DNA of 13,609 bases from Firmicutes bacterium UBA993. GTDB lineage: Bacteria > Bacillota > Dethiobacteria > DTU022. The stretch is from assembly GCA_002292015.1 (NCBI GenBank), contig DBBD01000112.1:1-13609 (forward strand). Reading direction: 5' to 3'. The notes below the pieces were generated by a model, which saw nothing but the letters and a program-made list of their open reading frames with translations, was not told the origin of the DNA and did no database searches. Made by a program: the position numbers and the translations under genes. This document shows, in pieces, positions 7,047 through 13,609 of this stretch (its first letter is position 1; every line of letters begins with the position of its first letter).

Positions 7047-8027
7047 CTACAGTATGAAGTCCTCGGGATCATCAGGCTTAAAGCTGGCCTGGAACGGCTC
7101 GGCATCAGGATCGAGTCCCGGTTCAAAACCGTATTTTTCCCGAACTTCCCTGGCCATTTTACGGTTTATTTTGCCCAGGGGAATATTAGCCGGGCAGACC
7201 CTTTCACACTCGCCGCATTCAATACAACGGCCGGCTAGATGGAAAGCCCGGGATATATTAAAAGCCGTGTTTTCAGAAAAGTTCACCGCACGGTTGATCC
7301 AGGTCGGGTTTAGCCGATCGAGAATACAATCCTGGCAATAGCATAGGGGGCAGACATTACGACAGCTGTAACAGCGCACACACCTGGAGAATTGCCCTTC
7401 CCAGTAATCCCCGCGTCCATCAACATCTTTGGCCTCCAGCTCGCCAACTCCGCTGTCTTCGGCCGGATCCCATTCTTTAACCGCTTCTCCGATTAAATAA
7501 TCGCTGATCACCGGGTTTGGGTGACGGCAAAGCCGGCATTTTTCGGCCAGCACGTCATTTCTGGGAATTTCAATTTCGTCCCCGCCGCGGACCAAGGTGA
7601 AGTCTTTACCGTTCCACCTGACTTCGGACCGTTCTTCAGTGTCGCCATACTTTCCTGCCAGTAAGCTCTGATCGATCATACCGGGGCAAGGGCAGCCGAT
7701 GACAATAACATCTTCGCGATGAATCCCTTTTTCAACCAGCAGCTGTACTACAGCCCTGCTGTCACAACCTTTAGCCATCAGGGCAACTTTCCTTTTATCG
7801 GTTTCCTGGCCGCGAGGCAGAGGGGTTTTTTCGACCAAAGTCAGATAAGTGGCCAGGTTAGCGGTGCAAGAAGGTGAAAATATCAACTCTATAACACTTG
7901 CGGCATCCTCAACGAACGCCGGGGCAACCCGGCTGCCGTAAGAACCCTTCTTCCAACCGATCAGGTACTTAACATCATCCCGGGCGACAACCTCTGCTGC
8001 GGTTTTACGCAACTGTTCCAAGTCCAT
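7047..8027 (-). CDS. flxC: FlxC-like iron-sulfur subunit
   Basis: A 326-residue cysteine-rich soluble protein, the third Flx-type subunit. The N-terminal part has AKGCDSRAVVQLL (85-97) and VIGCPCPG (109-116), which resemble the coenzyme F420 hydrogenase/dehydrogenase beta-subunit family, plus a C164-x2-C167 pair. The C-terminal part has two [4Fe-4S] motifs, C216-x2-C219-x2-C222-x3-C226-P and C268-x2-C271-x2-C274-x3-C278-P, with C229, C231 and C234 just after the first. ATG at 8027 is preferred over the in-frame TTG at 8051 because AGGAGGGG lies 11 bases before it; this turns an apparent overlap with flxD into a 17-base gap. Its role is inferred: electron relay within the FlxABCD module. F420 use is unsupported. 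Confidence 0.8.
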   Translation of the reverse strand: MDLEQLRKTAAEVVARDDVKYLIGWKKGSYGSRVAPAFVEDAASVIELIFSPSCTANLATYLTLVEKTPLPRGQETDKRKVALMAKGCDSRAVVQLLVEKGIHREDVIVIGCPCPGMIDQSLLAGKYGDTEERSEVRWNGKDFTLVRGGDEIEIPRNDVLAEKCRLCRHPNPVISDYLIGEAVKEWDPAEDSGVGELEAKDVDGRGDYWEGQFSRCVRCYSCRNVCPLCYCQDCILDRLNPTWINRAVNFSENTAFNISRAFHLAGRCIECGECERVCPANIPLGKINRKMAREVREKYGFEPGLDPDAEPFQASFKPDDPEDFIL

Positions 8028-8038
8028 CTTCTTAATAA

Positions 8039-8046
8039 CCCCTCCT
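8039..8046 (-). promoter_or_regulatory. Ribosome binding site that fixes the flxC start
   Basis: AGGAGGGG on the minus strand, 11 bases before ATG at 8027 and touching the flxD stop codon. It rules against the upstream TTG, which would overlap this site. Confidence 0.7.
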
Positions 8047-8476
8047 ACCAATCAATCTGCCGACGCCTGAAGCCTTCAAATGGCCCGGCCTCACGTGCGT
8101 CTTCGACGGTTTTTTCCACAACTTCCTTCCACTTATTGCCTTCAGAAGCTGATACCCAGCTCATGTGAAAGCGCCGCGGGTCAACACCAACAAATTCCAT
8201 CAGGTCTTTCAGCATGCCAAGACGACGACGGGCATAAAAGTTACCCTCCATATAATGGCAATCACCGGGATGGCAACCCGAGACCAGCACCCCGTCGGCT
8301 CCCTGTTGCAGGGCATTCATTACGTAAAGCGGATTGACCCTCCCGGAACACATCACCCTGATTACCTGGATGTTAGCCGGATACTGCACCCGACTTGTTC
8401 CAGCCAGGTCCGCACCGGCATAAGAACACCAGTTGCAGAGGAAGGCTACAATATTAGGTTCGTAATTTTCGCTCAT
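8045..8476 (-). CDS. flxD: FlxD / MvhD-like [2Fe-2S] electron-transfer protein
   Basis: A 143-residue MvhD-family protein (methyl-viologen-reducing hydrogenase delta subunit domain). In hydrogenase-Hdr complexes MvhD passes electrons into HdrA. The cysteine pattern is complete: C14 and C17 in FLCNWCSY, C43 in RVMCSGR, and C68 and C73 in GCHPGDCHY; these hold a [2Fe-2S] cluster in characterised relatives. The length matches the stand-alone form. Its ATG overlaps the hdrA stop as ATGA, so HdrA and FlxD are probably made in equal amounts. It is the expected junction between the Flx NAD(P)H module and HdrA. No hydrogenase large or small subunit is encoded nearby, so the electron source is FlxA rather than H2. 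Confidence 0.9.
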   Translation of the reverse strand: MSENYEPNIVAFLCNWCSYAGADLAGTSRVQYPANIQVIRVMCSGRVNPLYVMNALQQGADGVLVSGCHPGDCHYMEGNFYARRRLGMLKDLMEFVGVDPRRFHMSWVSASEGNKWKEVVEKTVEDAREAGPFEGFRRRQIDW

Positions 8477-10473
8477 TTTAAAACCCCCAATGCCGCTATC
8501 TGTGGCAATATCTGGCGATCGCGGAACGATTTCGGCTGAATTGAGTCAGAAAGACAACCGGCAGAACAGGATCCGCAACCCTTGCACAGGGCTTCGTTAA
8601 CTCTGGCCACCTCGATTTCATGACCATAACGGTTGACTGTAACCAGCTCAATCGCCTTATAGGGGCAGATGTTAACGCAAAAGCCACAACCCCTGCATGT
8701 GGATTCGTCAACTGTGGCAACCTGGGCACTAATCATAACCTTGCCTCTAGCCAGCGGAATCATCGCTGAGGAAGCTGCTCCCTTGGCCTGGGCTACTGTA
8801 TCGGGAATATCTTTCGGCCCCTGGCAACAGCCGGCCAGAAATACCCCCTCAGTAGCAGTATCGACTGGGCGAAGCTTGGGATGCGCTTCGAGGAAAAAGC
8901 GGTCGGGCGACTGTGACAGACGCAGCAGCTCCATCGTCTGGCGCATATCGTCTCTTGGCTCCAGACCGACACCAAGCACGACCAGGTCGACTTCGTCTTC
9001 AAGTGGAGTTGCCGTCAACGTATCTTCCACTTTAACTACCAGCTTGTCTCCCCGCTTGAAAATCTCGGAGGGGTTCCCGCGGATATAGCGAACATTTTCC
9101 CGGCGAACCCGGTCATAAAACTCTTCGAAACCTTTCCCAAAAGCCCGCACATCCATGTAGTAGACACGAATATTGGCATCGGGCAGCTTATCTCTTAGGA
9201 GGTGGGCCTGCTTTGCCACATACATGCAGCAAACTCTGGAGCAGTACACGTTTCCCACGCTCTCATCGCGGGAGCCAACGCACTTGATAAAGGCCACCTC
9301 TTTCGGTTCTATTTCCCCTTCGCCGGTAAAGATTTTAAGTTTACCCCCGGTTGGGCCGGAAGCCGACACAAGGCGTTCCATCTCCATTCCGGTAATCACA
9401 TTCGGATAATCACTGTAACCGTATTCCGGTTTGCGCGATGCATCGAATGGATCAAAGCCGGTGGCTACGATCACGGCCCCGACTTTAAATTCCACAATTT
9501 CATCAACCTGGTCAAAGTTAATTGCCCCGGGCCGACATGCTTCGGCGCACTTCGGTGCTTTACCACACTTGCCCTTGCTTAAGAAAAGGCAGTCCTCGGG
9601 ATCGATGGTGTACTTGGCCGGCACGGCTTGCGGAAAGGGCAGGTAGATAGCCGAACGCTTGCCCATGCCCTGGTCAAACTCGCTAGGGAACCGATCTTTA
9701 ACCCGGCACTCAGTAGCGCAGTCGCCACAGCCGGTACACTTGTCAAAATCGACATAACGTGCCTTTTTGCGTACTTTTACTTCGAAATTGCCGATGTAAC
9801 CGCCGATCTCCTCCACTTCAGAGTAGCTTAGCAGTTCAATATTAGGATGGCTAGCACAATCAACCATCTTCGGAGTGAGGATACAGGCCGAACAGTCAAG
9901 GGTCGGAAATGTTTTATCTAATTGAGCCATCCTGCCGCCAACCGACGGGGTTTTTTCAACCAGGTAAACTTTAAAACCGGCATCGGCTATGTCAAGCGCC
10001 GCCTGAATACCGGCAATACCGGCTCCGATCACCAAGGCCGATGGTTCAGCGTCAACTTCTTTTGATTCAAGAGCCTCAAGCAACCTTACTTTTGCCACGG
10101 ATGCGGCAACCAGCTTTTTAGACTTTGCCGTCCCTTCATCTATATTTTGGTGCACCCAGGAACATTGTTCCCTGATATTGGCCATCTCCAGATAATAGGG
10201 GTTAAGTCCAGCCTCCTGGATGGCTTTACGGAAAGTCGGCTCATGCATGCGCGGTGAACATGATGCCACAATAACCCGGTTTAACCCGTGTTCCTTTATA
10301 TCCTTTTTTATCAGGACCTGACCGGGATCGGAACACATGTAAGAGTAGGTGCGCGCCACCTCGACGTTGGGCAGCTTCAGCGCATAATCTGCAACTGTTT
10401 CAACGTCTACCGTCGCTGAAATATTAATTCCGCAGTGACAGACGTAGACGCCAATTTTCGGTTTTTCCGTCAT
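8473..10473 (-). CDS. hdrA: HdrA-like flavin and iron-sulfur electron-bifurcating subunit
   Basis: A 666-residue HdrA, the FAD-containing core of heterodisulfide reductase-type bifurcating complexes. An N-terminal iron-sulfur domain has CHC (C12, C14), C47 in YMCSDPGQ and C72 in ASCSPRMHEPTF. The thioredoxin-reductase-like FAD domain starts at VIGAGIAG (148-155) and continues with VGGRMAQLDKTFP (178-190). An inserted ferredoxin domain has C246-x2-C249-x2-C252-x3-C256 and C295-x7-C303-x5-C309-x3-C313. Further conserved cysteines are C398 in KCVGSRDE and C411, C415 and C416. The C-terminus has two [4Fe-4S] motifs, C593-x2-C596-x2-C599-x3-C603-P and C630-x2-C633-x2-C636-x3-C640, the usual ferredoxin contact. 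ATG at 10473 is preferred: the AGGAGG (10486-10491) abuts the ATG at 10485 with no spacing but is 12 bases from this one. There is no fused MvhD; it is the separate next gene. Confidence 0.92.
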   Translation of the reverse strand: MTEKPKIGVYVCHCGINISATVDVETVADYALKLPNVEVARTYSYMCSDPGQVLIKKDIKEHGLNRVIVASCSPRMHEPTFRKAIQEAGLNPYYLEMANIREQCSWVHQNIDEGTAKSKKLVAASVAKVRLLEALESKEVDAEPSALVIGAGIAGIQAALDIADAGFKVYLVEKTPSVGGRMAQLDKTFPTLDCSACILTPKMVDCASHPNIELLSYSEVEEIGGYIGNFEVKVRKKARYVDFDKCTGCGDCATECRVKDRFPSEFDQGMGKRSAIYLPFPQAVPAKYTIDPEDCLFLSKGKCGKAPKCAEACRPGAINFDQVDEIVEFKVGAVIVATGFDPFDASRKPEYGYSDYPNVITGMEMERLVSASGPTGGKLKIFTGEGEIEPKEVAFIKCVGSRDESVGNVYCSRVCCMYVAKQAHLLRDKLPDANIRVYYMDVRAFGKGFEEFYDRVRRENVRYIRGNPSEIFKRGDKLVVKVEDTLTATPLEDEVDLVVLGVGLEPRDDMRQTMELLRLSQSPDRFFLEAHPKLRPVDTATEGVFLAGCCQGPKDIPDTVAQAKGAASSAMIPLARGKVMISAQVATVDESTCRGCGFCVNICPYKAIELVTVNRYGHEIEVARVNEALCKGCGSCSAGCLSDSIQPKSFRDRQILPQIAALGVLK

Positions 10474-10521
10474 CTGGTTTTTCATCCTCCTGTCAAGATT
10501 GGCCCTCGTTTCAGCTAAAGA

Positions 10522-11496
10522 TTAACCTTTCAGCTCTTTGAGTTTTTCGGTCAGTTTGGGCACAACCTTAAACATGTCATCAACAATAGCGTAGTCAGCC
10601 ACGGCAAAGATCGGCGCCTCGGGATCCTTGTTAATTGCAACAACGGTTTTTGCGCCTTTCATACCGGCCACGTGCTGGAAAGCTCCGGAAATACCCATGG
10701 CAATATAGAGCTTTGGTTTAACAGCCTTACCTGACGTTCCAACCTGACGATCATGAGGTATCCAACCGGCGTCAGTAGCCGCGCGGGAACCGGCAATATC
10801 AGCCTTAATCGCCTTAGCCAGCTCTTCGATGAGCGGCAGGTTTTTATCTTCTTTTAGACCACGGCCCACGGCAACCAAAATCTCCGACTGGGTAATATCG
10901 ACATCGCCCACTTCGGCTTCAACATACCCGACAAATTTGCGGTAGCTGAGATCTTCTTTCAGAGGTGAATCAAGTTTCTCAACTGAACCACCGGCTGAAG
11001 CATCGGGCGCCTCAACTGTTCCTTCACGGAAGGTCAGCAGGTAGGTTTCGGCCGGTTTAAAAGCCATTACTGCGTTGGCCTTACCGGAGTATAGCTGACG
11101 AGTCGCTTTCAGTACCCCGCCGGCAAACTCAAGGCTGACTGCATCGGCCACCAGGGGCAGCTTCTTTTCTACCGCAAGTGCAGGCATAAAGTCAACGCCC
11201 TGAGCGGTATGGCCAGTCATCAGCACAGCCGGTTTAAGATCATCGATCAAGGCTGAGAGAACTTTCTGGTATTTATCAGCATTAAAATCTTTGAAAAGCG
11301 GATCATCAACAACCAGTACCTTAACTCCATAAGCAGCCATTTTTTGGGCCAACCCGTCCATCTCGCTGCCGATCAGCAGGGCCACTACTTCAGCACCCAT
11401 CTGATCAGCCAGCTTGGGGGCAACAGCCATCATTTCAAAAGAAACATCCCTTAAAACTCCCTGGCGGTGTTCAGCCAATACCAAGATGTTACCCAT
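10522..11496 (-). CDS. etfA: Electron transfer flavoprotein alpha subunit
   Basis: A 324-residue ETF alpha subunit; with EtfB it forms a soluble FAD carrier taking electrons from acyl-CoA or 2-hydroxyacid dehydrogenases. The N-terminal alpha/beta domain covers about 1-190. The C-terminal FAD domain shows the signature residues: GRGLK (211-215), SRAATDAGW (237-245), RQVGTSGK (250-257), LYIAMGISGAFQH (263-275) and AINKDPEAPIF (287-297). Some bifurcating EtfA proteins have an N-terminal ferredoxin extension; this one does not. The ATG shares a base with the etfB stop (TAATG), and AAAGGAGG nine bases ahead lies in the end of etfB. It is followed by hdrA after 48 bases. The dehydrogenase partner is not in the window; the HdrD-like protein and HdrA are the likely local partners. 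Confidence 0.95.
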   Translation of the reverse strand: MGNILVLAEHRQGVLRDVSFEMMAVAPKLADQMGAEVVALLIGSEMDGLAQKMAAYGVKVLVVDDPLFKDFNADKYQKVLSALIDDLKPAVLMTGHTAQGVDFMPALAVEKKLPLVADAVSLEFAGGVLKATRQLYSGKANAVMAFKPAETYLLTFREGTVEAPDASAGGSVEKLDSPLKEDLSYRKFVGYVEAEVGDVDITQSEILVAVGRGLKEDKNLPLIEELAKAIKADIAGSRAATDAGWIPHDRQVGTSGKAVKPKLYIAMGISGAFQHVAGMKGAKTVVAINKDPEAPIFAVADYAIVDDMFKVVPKLTEKLKELKG

Positions 11497-12287
11497 TATA
11501 CAAGGCCTCCTTTAACCAGGATCGACGCAAGTTTTTCTGCTTTTACATCCGGTTCACCCTCAATGAACTCCGCGGATGATTCAACCTGGGGAATGTAAAG
11601 CTGTTCCAAGACCACCAAGGAGGCATCAGCATTTACCTCAGCAGCATCAATGCCAAGATCGTCGAGGTTAGCCACTTTAAGTTCTTTCTTCTGTGCTTCC
11701 CGAATCCCGCGAATCGGAGCATAACGCGGCTCGTTTATACCGGTCTGGATAGTCAGCACCACAGGAAGTTCAACTTCTACAACTTCCATCAGACCGCCTT
11801 CGAGCTCACGGTAGGCTTTGACCTTCTTGCCGTCAAGTATTTCTACTTTCTTGACCATCGAAACATGATTTACCCCAAGCTCTTCTGCTAAGGCCACACC
11901 GGTGGTCATATGCCAATCATCACTGGCCATACAACCGGTCAACACCAGGTCAAATTCCTGACCCTTCACTGCCCCACCCAGCACCTTAGCTACCATCAGT
12001 GGATCGTATCCGGCAATACGTTCATCTTCGATGCGTACCGCTCGATCGCAGCCTTTAGCCATGGCCATGCGGATCATCACGTCAGACTGCTTTGGGCCGA
12101 TCGAAAGTACCGTAATATCACCCTCGTTAGCTTCTTTGATCAACACTGATTCCTCAACAGCATAGTTGTCAGCATCGTTAATGTCAAACGAAAAACGGCT
12201 GCTGTCAACAGATACGCCATCAGGATTGACCTTTACTTCCGCCTCTGAAGTGTCGGGTACATACTTGATACAAACAAACATTTTCAT
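11496..12287 (-). CDS. etfB: Electron transfer flavoprotein beta subunit
   Basis: A 263-residue ETF beta subunit, usual length. It begins MKMFVCIKYVPDT, a standard EtfB start. The nucleotide-binding region LVLTGCMASDDWHMTTG (114-130) corresponds to the AMP/NAD site; this site holds AMP in ordinary ETFs and a second FAD in bifurcating ones. The partner-recognition loop NEPRYAPIRGIREAQKKEL (185-203) has the conserved Asn-Glu-Pro-Arg-Tyr. ATG at 12287 is chosen over a GTG at 12323, because AGGAGGTGG sits about nine bases before it and family members begin there. Whether this pair bifurcates cannot be decided by eye. Confidence 0.95.
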   Translation of the reverse strand: MKMFVCIKYVPDTSEAEVKVNPDGVSVDSSRFSFDINDADNYAVEESVLIKEANEGDITVLSIGPKQSDVMIRMAMAKGCDRAVRIEDERIAGYDPLMVAKVLGGAVKGQEFDLVLTGCMASDDWHMTTGVALAEELGVNHVSMVKKVEILDGKKVKAYRELEGGLMEVVEVELPVVLTIQTGINEPRYAPIRGIREAQKKELKVANLDDLGIDAAEVNADASLVVLEQLYIPQVESSAEFIEGEPDVKAEKLASILVKGGLV

Positions 12288-12323
12288 CGTTCTGTCCACC
12301 TCCTGCCAAAATTGAAAATCCAC

Positions 12324-13460
12324 TTACGCCTCTACTAATTCACCCAGAAGTTCCATGATCTCGGCTACCCGCATCTCTTCCTCGTACCCAAGACCCTTCA
12401 CGGCATCTTCCAGAGTAAGTACACAAAACGGACAGGCAACCGCCACTACATCGGCAGCCAACGCTTTGGCGTCCTTAATTCTCGTTTCTGCCAGGCGCTC
12501 TTTCTTCGATGTAGATTCGACCCACATTTTGCCTCCGCCACCCTCGCAGCATAATGAGCGTTCGCGTCGGCGATCAAACTCCAGCAACTCAACTCCGGGA
12601 ATTCCCTTCAGTAGCTGTCGCGGCTCGTCATAGACGTCGCCCTGTTTACCGAGATAACAAGGGTCATGAAAAACTATCTTCTTCTGAAGATTACCCTTCC
12701 AGATCAATTTGCCTTCCCTGAGCAGCTCTTCAAACAGCTGGGTGTAGTGTAACACCGGCATCTTCAGATCAGGATATTGCTTTCGGTACGTTGTAAAACA
12801 GTGGGGCGAGAGGGTAACAATACGGGAAGCCGAATACTCATTTAAATATTCCGTATTGTCTTCAACCAGCATCTCAAAAAGTCCCTCTTCGCCAAGAGTG
12901 AAAACCTCACTGCCACAGCAGCTTTCACTGTCATCAAGAAAAGCATAATCAACTCCGGCTTTATCCAGAATGCGTACCAGGTTTTTGGCAATCATCTGCA
13001 CCCGGGGGTCGTAGGCAATTGTACAGCAGACAAAAAAGAGATTATCGACAGGAACGCCTGGCTCGGCAATTTTTACATCCAAACCTTCCATCCAGTCACT
13101 TCTTGCCGCCCTGGCCTTCTCCCAGGGATTACCCTCCAGTAGAACGCTTTGCAGGGCATCGCGTACCGTCGGTTCAACTTTTCCGCCTTCAACAATCATC
13201 GCCCGCAGGCCCAGCAATACTTCAAGCGGCTTTAAACCTTTGGGGCAGCGCACCGCACAGGTATGACAGGCAGTACAATCCCAGATTTCCGCCAGCCGGG
13301 ATAGTTCTTCCAGCTTCTCCTCGTTGTAAGCATCGTATACAAAGCGGCGGACATTAAGGTCTGCCCGCACAGTAACCGGGCAACCTCCGGTACAGCGTCC
13401 GCACTGTATACAACCCAGCAGATCATATTTTTCGGTGAACGTCTGGCTTTCAATACTCAT
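12324..13460 (-). CDS. HdrD-like fused HdrC-HdrB iron-sulfur oxidoreductase (DUF224/CCG family)
   Basis: A 378-residue soluble protein combining an HdrC-like ferredoxin part with an HdrB-like CCG part, as in HdrD, GlcF-type and ETF-linked DUF224 proteins. The ferredoxin part has C17-x2-C20-x2-C23-x3-C27-P and C62-x2-C65-x2-C68-x3-C72-P. CCG domain one has C145-C146, C181-C182-G and then SPHC, where the usual CPHC has lost its first Cys (Ser218; Cys221 kept). CCG domain two is complete: C268, C304-C305 and C343-x2-C346. No membrane helices are seen, unlike the membrane-bound ETF:menaquinone oxidoreductases. It is the first gene of the operon, 36 bases before etfB, so it is the probable EtfAB partner and replaces separate HdrB and HdrC. 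ATG at 13460 has GCGGGG seven bases ahead; in-frame ATGs at 13478, 13475 and 13466 lack a ribosome binding site, and the first directly abuts the leader T-run. Confidence 0.85.
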   Translation of the reverse strand: MSIESQTFTEKYDLLGCIQCGRCTGGCPVTVRADLNVRRFVYDAYNEEKLEELSRLAEIWDCTACHTCAVRCPKGLKPLEVLLGLRAMIVEGGKVEPTVRDALQSVLLEGNPWEKARAARSDWMEGLDVKIAEPGVPVDNLFFVCCTIAYDPRVQMIAKNLVRILDKAGVDYAFLDDSESCCGSEVFTLGEEGLFEMLVEDNTEYLNEYSASRIVTLSPHCFTTYRKQYPDLKMPVLHYTQLFEELLREGKLIWKGNLQKKIVFHDPCYLGKQGDVYDEPRQLLKGIPGVELLEFDRRRERSLCCEGGGGKMWVESTSKKERLAETRIKDAKALAADVVAVACPFCVLTLEDAVKGLGYEEEMRVAEIMELLGELVEA

Positions 13461-13478
13461 TAGCATACCCCGCATCAT

Positions 13479-13537
13479 AAAAAAATGGTTACTTCAGCTT
13501 ACCCGGCAAATAGATGCTAAGCACCGGATAAGTAATC
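13479..13537 (-). terminator. Terminator-like hairpin in the operon leader (probable attenuator)
   Basis: On the minus strand TTACT and TATCCGG (complement 13524-13535) pair with CCGGGTA and AAGTAA (complement 13488-13506). This gives a two-part stem of about 12 pairs interrupted by a five-base bulge at 13495-13499. It is followed by CCA and seven T (complement of 13479-13485). It ends about 18 bases before the first gene of the operon, so it is either an attenuator of this operon or the terminator of an unseen upstream gene. A promoter-like -10 box upstream favours attenuation. Confidence 0.6.
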
Positions 13538-13575
13538 GCTCACCCATTGCCCCGGCTTCACCCCCATTGGTTAAT
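13538..13575 (-). promoter_or_regulatory. Operon leader with repeated CAATGGG..TGA element, possible RNA sensor
   Basis: The leader RNA contains two similar words, CAATGGGGGTGA (complement 13558-13569) and CAATGGGTGA (complement 13540-13549), spaced about 20 bases apart. Between them lies AAGCCGG, which can pair with CCG-GT-GCTT in the attenuator hairpin, and GGCAA, which can pair with TTGCC there. These alternatives would compete with the terminator. I could not match it to a riboswitch class I know. Confidence 0.35.
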
Positions 13576-13583
13576 TGTTTAAT

Positions 13584-13589
13584 AGTATA
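13584..13589 (-). promoter_or_regulatory. Possible -10 box of the hdrD-etf-hdrA-flx operon
   Basis: TATACT on the minus strand in a very AT-rich stretch, about 125 bases before the first start codon. The matching -35 position falls at or beyond the window edge, so this cannot be confirmed. Confidence 0.3.
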
Positions 13590-13609
13590 ATAATTTAAAA
13601 TAAATATAA

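Noticed and set aside
6840..7238. 132-codon + strand open frame across the flxB/flxC junction
   Set aside because: Antisense to two genes with clear cysteine motifs; composition looks like a reading-frame shadow.
7047..8027. Coenzyme F420-dependent subunit
   Set aside because: Only part of the sequence resembles the FrhB family, and no F420 biosynthesis or F420 enzyme genes are nearby.
8045..8476. Hydrogenase-linked Mvh complex
   Set aside because: Only the delta-type subunit is present; no NiFe large or small subunit is encoded in the window.
8473..10473. Selenocysteine (in-frame TGA) in HdrA
   Set aside because: The frame is open throughout and all expected cluster positions are ordinary cysteines.
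13479..13575. Known riboswitch (c-di-GMP, cobalamin, T-box, TPP, SAM, ZTP, fluoride)
   Set aside because: Compared from memory with the conserved cores of these classes; short GC-rich words look similar, but no core motif set is complete.
1..13609. Mobile elements, CRISPR arrays, tRNA or rRNA genes
   Set aside because: No transposase-like frames, regularly spaced repeats, or recognisable tRNA/rRNA segments were found on either strand.

Overview
The window (about 50% GC by eye) looks like a piece of chromosome from a strictly anaerobic bacterium. A Gram-positive Clostridia-type organism, such as a syntrophic or fermentative member of the Syntrophomonas/Pelotomaculum/Desulfotomaculum sphere, is the best guess. 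The reasons are an ACT-tailed TyrA next to a DAHP synthase of the AroH/ferredoxin-like-domain type, strong AGGAGG ribosome binding sites, some GTG/TTG starts, and a large iron-sulfur flavoprotein operon typical of anaerobes. The taxonomic call is inference.

Layout. Positions 1-193 hold no gene, only a short leader with small hairpins. A calcineurin-like metallophosphoesterase follows on the + strand (194-1048). A convergent gap (1049-1255) contains one stem-loop. Everything else is on the minus strand, in two transcription units. The downstream unit (4984 down to 1256) is rseC-like, asd, aroF, tyrA: a membrane redox-associated protein followed by aspartate-family and aromatic amino-acid biosynthesis. 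A promoter-like sequence lies at 5039-5067, immediately beyond a perfect intrinsic terminator (5117-5152) that closes the upstream unit.

The upstream unit (13460 down to 5177) is eight tightly packed genes: an HdrD-like (fused HdrC-HdrB type) iron-sulfur protein, etfB, etfA, hdrA, flxD (MvhD-like), flxC, flxB, flxA. Spacing is short and there are several start/stop overlaps. The products carry many Cys motifs for [4Fe-4S] and [2Fe-2S] clusters, CCG (non-cubane cluster) domains, an HdrA flavin centre, an ETF flavin pair and an NAD(P)/FAD reductase module. The simplest reading is one soluble complex with three ends: NAD(P)H at FlxA, a ferredoxin-type low-potential carrier at HdrA, and the EtfAB/HdrD-like branch as the third, higher-potential end. 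This resembles the known FlxABCD-HdrABC NADH dehydrogenase/heterodisulfide reductase, except that separate HdrB and HdrC are absent and an EtfAB plus fused HdrD-like protein take their place. It would be a candidate electron-bifurcating or -confurcating machine linking acyl-CoA or 2-hydroxyacid dehydrogenation to NADH and ferredoxin.

The operon has a leader of roughly 100 nt (13479-13580) that ends in a terminator-like hairpin plus seven U residues just before the first gene. This suggests transcription attenuation by an unidentified signal. No mobile elements, CRISPR arrays, tRNA or rRNA genes were seen.
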